9,318 bases of DNA, taken from positions 1 to 9,318 of the forward strand of contig JADGIB010000133.1 of assembly GCA_019683665.1 (NCBI GenBank), read 5' to 3'. Below, in pieces: positions 7,250 to 9,318 of the stretch. The translations under genes and the position numbers were made by a program. The notes below the pieces were generated by a model, which saw nothing but the letters and a program-made list of their open reading frames with translations, was not told where the DNA came from and did not search any database. Position 1 is the first letter of the stretch, and every line of letters begins with the position of its first letter. The stretch comes from Solirubrobacteraceae bacterium (lineage in GTDB: Bacteria; Actinomycetota; Thermoleophilia; Solirubrobacterales; Solirubrobacteraceae).

Positions 7250-7260
7250 GCGCGCCGGCC
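7231..7260 (+). terminator. Stop-spanning palindrome at the end of the glycan operon, candidate terminator
   Basis: GGCCGGCGCG (7231-7240) and CGCGCCGGCC (7251-7260) form a perfect 10-bp inverted repeat around a 10-base loop containing the wzt stop codon. The same region holds a direct repeat of GGCGCGCCGGCC (7235-7246 and 7249-7260), so alternative foldings exist. There is no T-tract downstream. In GC-rich actinobacteria, intrinsic terminators lacking a U-tract have been proposed, so operon termination is plausible but unproven. Confidence 0.45.
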
Positions 7261-7266
7261 CGCCGC

Positions 7267-7294
7267 TCAAGTCGGAGACGGGTCCGTCCGATAT
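7267..7294 (+). promoter_or_regulatory. Candidate SigD/FliA/WhiG-like promoter
   Basis: TCAAGT (7267-7272) and CCGATAT (7288-7294) are separated by 15 bases. The SigD/FliA/WhiG class of promoters has a TAAAG-like -35 and a GCCGATA-like -10 with TAAA-to-GCCGATA spacing of about 14-16; here TCAA to TCCGATAT is 16. The CCGATAT block is the most AT-rich patch in the intergenic region. Transcription would begin near 7301-7304, leaving a ~60-base leader before the GTG at 7365. This is a by-eye match to a single site; no sigma gene is in the window. Confidence 0.4.
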
Positions 7295-7310
7295 CACCGC
7301 GCGCGGCCCG

Positions 7311-7341
7311 CTGTGGCGCCACAGGGTCCGCGCGACCCTGT
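7311..7341 (+). promoter_or_regulatory. Two overlapping, mutually exclusive leader hairpins
   Basis: CTGTGGCGCCACAG (7311-7324) is a perfect 14-base palindrome. ACAGGGTC (7321-7328) and GACCCTGT (7334-7341) form a perfect 8-bp stem with a 5-base loop. Both use ACAG at 7321-7324, so an RNA cannot form both fully. A weaker TGGT/ACCA pairing (7342-7345, 7349-7352) follows next to the Shine-Dalgarno. At the DNA level the 14-base palindrome could equally be an operator for a dimeric repressor just downstream of the proposed promoter. Confidence 0.45.
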
Positions 7342-7351
7342 TGGTGCAACC

Positions 7352-7360
7352 AGGAAGGAG
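7352..7360 (+). promoter_or_regulatory. Strong ribosome binding site fixing the start at GTG 7365
   Basis: AGGAAGGAG lies 4 bases before GTG 7365, the best Shine-Dalgarno in the window. It excludes the longer readings from TTG 7341 or GTG 7344, which would start upstream of the site and put six to nine extra residues before the signal peptide. Confidence 0.75.
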
Positions 7361-7364
7361 CTTC

Positions 7365-8918
7365 GTGTCCCCGACGACCATCCGCCGCAGCCTGCTCGCG
7401 GCGGGAGCCGTCGCCGCCACGCTGGCGCTGCCGAGCGCCGCCAGCGGGTTCGGCACGATCGACGGCAAGATGGGGCAGCACGCCGAGCACGAGAAGATCA
7501 CGCGCGTGCTGTCCTGCGAAGCGGTCGGCGCCCCGACGCCGTGCTTCCAGCCGCTGTCCATGGACCAGCTGGCCGGCACCGGCGGCACGCTCGGCGGCGT
7601 CGGCATCCCCGACAGCCCGCTCGAGATCATCGGCCACCCCGAGGCCCACTGCGACGACGCCGACTACCTGCCGGGCAAGCCCTACGAGACGTCGAACGCC
7701 GCCCGGGCGGCGCAGGCGATCGCCGACTGCGTCACGAACTTCGGCCGCAACCTCGACCGCGCGGTCGAGGCGGCCGGCGGCACGGTCGACGCGTCCGGCC
7801 GGGCGATCCTCGGCCAGACCGACGTGAACATCCCGACCTGCACGATGGGCAGCGGCAACATCGGGCGGGCCAAGTGCAACGCGCTCGAGTTCCTCGGCCG
7901 CGCCCTGCACGCCGCCGAGGACTTCTGGTCGCACACGAACTGGGCCGACACGGCCAACCCGTCCAGGCCGCAGATCACGAAGCCGGCCGAGACCGGCCCC
8001 GACGGGCGCATCATCACCGCGGCGACGTACGACATCACCAACCCGCTCGGCCTCGGCCGCGCGAACCTCGTCCCGTTCCTGCGCTACCCGGTGCCGACGA
8101 ACCTGCTGCCGACCGCCGAGCAGATGCAGGCCCAGGAGGCCCCGATCTCCGGCTGCGACGACAGCGCCCAGGACCTCGTCAACTGGCTGAGCGCGCTCGC
8201 GATCCCGATCACGGCGCTCCTCGACAAGCGGCTGTGCCCCGACCGGGTCGGCCACAGCACCCTGAACAAGGACAAGGGCCTCATCGACTGGCGGACCGGG
8301 CAGACGTCGAGCCCGTCGACGCCGCGCGGCACGATCGGCGACAACTTCCAGCGCGCCGTGACCGGCGCCCGCGCCCAGGCCAAGGCGGTCTGGGAGGACT
8401 TCGTCGCCGCCGTCATCACCCGCTACGGCCCCGACCGCGGCAACGCGATCATCCGCGCGCTCACGAACGACACGCCGTGGACGGCCTGCCGCGTGAGCGG
8501 CCGCGGGGTGTGGGCCCAGTCCGCCCCCGGCGGCGAGAAGTCGTCGACGAGCTCGATCACGACGACGATCGTCAACCGGACCGGGCAGCCGCTGAACTGC
8601 GACAGCGCCGTGCTCGACACCGGCCAGTGGGCGAGCCTCCCGCCGGACTCGCTGGCAGCCGGCGGGTCGGCGAGGTTCCGGGTCGAGAGCAAGCTCGTCG
8701 ACCAGGGCGGCGGCGGCCCGTCGGGCAGCGTGTGGCTGGCCATCGGCGACACCGGCTACGGGGTCCGCTACAGCTACGACAACCCGATCGTCGGCTCCAA
8801 CGAGATGTCGTGCGACGTCGTCCGCAACGGCGTGATCGACCGCTCGGCCCCGTACCGCTGCACCGTCCGCAACATCCGCGGCCAGCAGGCCACGCCGACG
8901 CTGGAGGTCACCGCCTGA
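7365..8918 (+). CDS. Secreted protein with Het-C/zinc-phospholipase C-like domain and aegerolysin-like C-terminal domain (possibly CinY family)
   Basis: This 517-residue protein has a clear Sec signal peptide: basic residues at 7-8, a hydrophobic core (LLAAGAVAATLAL) and probable cleavage after SAASG (about 24-28). The mature start carries GQHAEHEKITR (38-47). A central LGRALHAAEDFWSHTNWAD (177-195) has His182, Asp186 and His190 in the HxxxDxxxH spacing seen in Het-C and zinc-dependent phospholipase C/P1-nuclease-fold proteins. His39, His42, His91, His95 and Asp98/Asp100 are further metal-ligand candidates. Residues ~395-517 form a beta-rich domain (TIVNRTGQPLN, GQWASLPPDSLAAGGSARF, RYSYDNPIVGSNE) resembling the aegerolysin-type membrane-binding sandwich. 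Cysteines at 50, 60, 96, 122 and 159 onward suggest disulfides outside the cell. The N-terminal part reminds me of actinobacterial CinY proteins, from memory only. Lipase or membrane-active function is inferred. It overlaps the next gene by 1 base. Confidence 0.8.
   Translation: MSPTTIRRSLLAAGAVAATLALPSAASGFGTIDGKMGQHAEHEKITRVLSCEAVGAPTPCFQPLSMDQLAGTGGTLGGVGIPDSPLEIIGHPEAHCDDADYLPGKPYETSNAARAAQAIADCVTNFGRNLDRAVEAAGGTVDASGRAILGQTDVNIPTCTMGSGNIGRAKCNALEFLGRALHAAEDFWSHTNWADTANPSRPQITKPAETGPDGRIITAATYDITNPLGLGRANLVPFLRYPVPTNLLPTAEQMQAQEAPISGCDDSAQDLVNWLSALAIPITALLDKRLCPDRVGHSTLNKDKGLIDWRTGQTSSPSTPRGTIGDNFQRAVTGARAQAKAVWEDFVAAVITRYGPDRGNAIIRALTNDTPWTACRVSGRGVWAQSAPGGEKSSTSSITTTIVNRTGQPLNCDSAVLDTGQWASLPPDSLAAGGSARFRVESKLVDQGGGGPSGSVWLAIGDTGYGVRYSYDNPIVGSNEMSCDVVRNGVIDRSAPYRCTVRNIRGQQATPTLEVTA
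8903..8907 (+). promoter_or_regulatory. Ribosome binding site inside the preceding gene
   Basis: GGAGG lies 10 bases before ATG 8918, within the last codons of the upstream secreted-protein gene. Together with the TGATG overlap it supports translation of the small gene from the same mRNA. Confidence 0.6.
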
Positions 8919-9274
8919 TGCGCCCGTCGATCCGACGCCTCACCGCCCTCGCGCTCGCGACCGCCGGCCTGGCCGGCGCCGCGGCCGCGCCCGCCGCCGC
9001 GGCCCCGACGGTCACCGCGACCGCCGACGGCGTGCGCGTGACCGGCTGCTCGGTGCGCCACATCCTCGAGCTGAGCCTGTTCCGGCGCGGCATGTCCTGC
9101 CGGCAGGCGCTGCACCGGGCCAACGAGGCCGCGCACCAGGACCGCTGGTGCCCGCGCGGCTGGCGCACCCGGGCGCGCGTGCCGCTCGTCGCCAAGGGCG
9201 CCAAGGAGCACCCGACGGTGACGCTCTGCCGCAAGGGCGGGCGCGCCTTCACCTACCACCTGCCGACCGGCTGA
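8918..9274 (+). CDS. Small secreted four-cysteine protein of unknown function
   Basis: This 118-residue protein has a strong signal peptide: MRPSIRR as the basic start, then an Ala/Leu-rich core, with probable cleavage in the AAAAPAAAA stretch near residue 29. The mature domain is about 89 residues, basic, and has exactly four cysteines (44, 61, 78, 104), enough for two disulfides. Visible landmarks are VRVTGCSVRHILELSLF, GMSCRQALHRANEAAHQDRWC and a C-terminal VTLCRKGGRAFTYHL. I do not recognise the family. It is cotranslated with the phospholipase-like gene (TGATG, GGAGG 10 bases upstream), so a partner role such as inhibitor, cofactor or second effector on the same extracellular target is possible. 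This is inference from context only. Base and codon use match the neighbours. Confidence 0.82.
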   Translation: MRPSIRRLTALALATAGLAGAAAAPAAAAPTVTATADGVRVTGCSVRHILELSLFRRGMSCRQALHRANEAAHQDRWCPRGWRTRARVPLVAKGAKEHPTVTLCRKGGRAFTYHLPTG

Positions 9275-9282
9275 CGCCGGTC
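9265..9282 (+). terminator. Stop-spanning hairpin at the end of the secretion unit
   Basis: GACCGGC (9265-9271) and GCCGGTC (9276-9282) form a perfect 7-bp stem with the 4-base loop TGAC, which contains the stop codon of the small gene. It is followed by TCCC but no T-tract. This is the same stop-in-loop arrangement as at the end of the wzt gene. Confidence 0.4.
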
Positions 9283-9299
9283 TCCCGCGGGCTCGGCCT

Positions 9300-9318
9300 C
9301 GCGCGCACCAGGCGCGCG
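9300..9318 (+). terminator. GC-only hairpin at the right window edge
   Basis: CGCGCGC (9300-9306) and GCGCGCG (9312-9318) are perfect complements around a 5-base loop. The structure ends at the last base of the window, so its full extent and what follows cannot be judged. It may act with the hairpin at 9265-9282 as a tandem terminator. The remaining tail (9283-9299) shows nothing recognisable. Confidence 0.3.

Noticed and set aside
7280..7330. Direct repeat GGGTCCG at 7280-7286 and 7324-7330 as paired regulator sites
   Set aside because: Seven GC-rich bases repeated once at 44-base spacing are expected often by chance here; there is no symmetry and no third copy.
7341..7364. A longer N-terminus for the secreted protein from TTG 7341 or GTG 7344
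   Set aside because: The strong AGGAAGGAG site lies downstream of both, and GTG 7365 gives a canonical signal peptide.
6005..7630. Long minus-strand frame antisense to wzt and the secreted-protein start
   Set aside because: Low-complexity shadow composition; it runs through the palindrome, the promoter-like region and two real genes without any domain signal.
1..9318. CRISPR array, tRNA, rRNA, insertion sequence or phage genes
   Set aside because: No regularly spaced repeats, tRNA-like cloverleaf, conserved rRNA segments, transposase motifs or terminal inverted repeats with target duplications were seen.

Overview
This is a GC-rich bacterial window (nearly every third codon position is G or C; GTG starts are common) with the texture of a high-GC actinobacterium. 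Composition, alanine-rich signal peptides and the secreted hypothetical proteins suggest the Thermoleophilia/Solirubrobacterales neighbourhood, but that is inference: no rRNA or marker gene is present. There are eight protein genes, one truncated at the left edge. I see no tRNA, rRNA, CRISPR array, insertion sequence or integrase.

Layout. (1) Positions 2-493 (+): the C-terminal part of an unrecognised protein with a Pro/Thr/Ala-rich linker followed by a small two-cysteine domain. It begins in a suspicious C13G8 homopolymer at the window edge. (2) Positions 501-1232 (-): a class I SAM-dependent methyltransferase, convergent with gene 1 and divergent from the next block. (3) Positions 1305-7249 (+): a tight five-gene operon made of an AsnB-type glutamine amidotransferase, two extended short-chain dehydrogenase/reductase (SDR) sugar-nucleotide enzymes, a Wzm-type ABC-2 permease and a Wzt-type ATPase with a C-terminal carbohydrate-binding domain. 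Adjacent genes overlap by 4, 1, 0 (abutting) and 11 bases. (4) Positions 7250-7364: the only substantial regulatory intergenic region. It holds a stop-spanning palindrome, a candidate SigD/FliA/WhiG-like promoter, two mutually exclusive leader hairpins and a strong Shine-Dalgarno. (5) Positions 7365-9274 (+): a secreted protein with a Het-C/zinc phospholipase C-like histidine motif and an aegerolysin-like C-terminal domain, coupled by a TGATG overlap to a small secreted four-cysteine protein. GC-rich hairpins follow.

How the genes may work together. The operon looks like a sugar-nucleotide modification and polysaccharide-export module. The two SDRs would make or interconvert an unusual UDP-sugar, probably a uronic acid derivative. 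The AsnB-like enzyme would amidate a carboxyl group, and Wzm/Wzt would export the finished glycan, with the Wzt C-terminal domain recognising its end. The combination resembles, from memory, the Bordetella wbm O-antigen locus (AsnB-like amidotransferase, WbmF/G/H SDRs, Wzm/Wzt). No glycosyltransferase lies in the window, so polymer assembly must be encoded elsewhere. The neighbouring methyltransferase could modify or cap the glycan, but it is transcribed separately. The last two genes appear to be an independent secretion unit, possibly acting on membranes and possibly under an alternative sigma factor.
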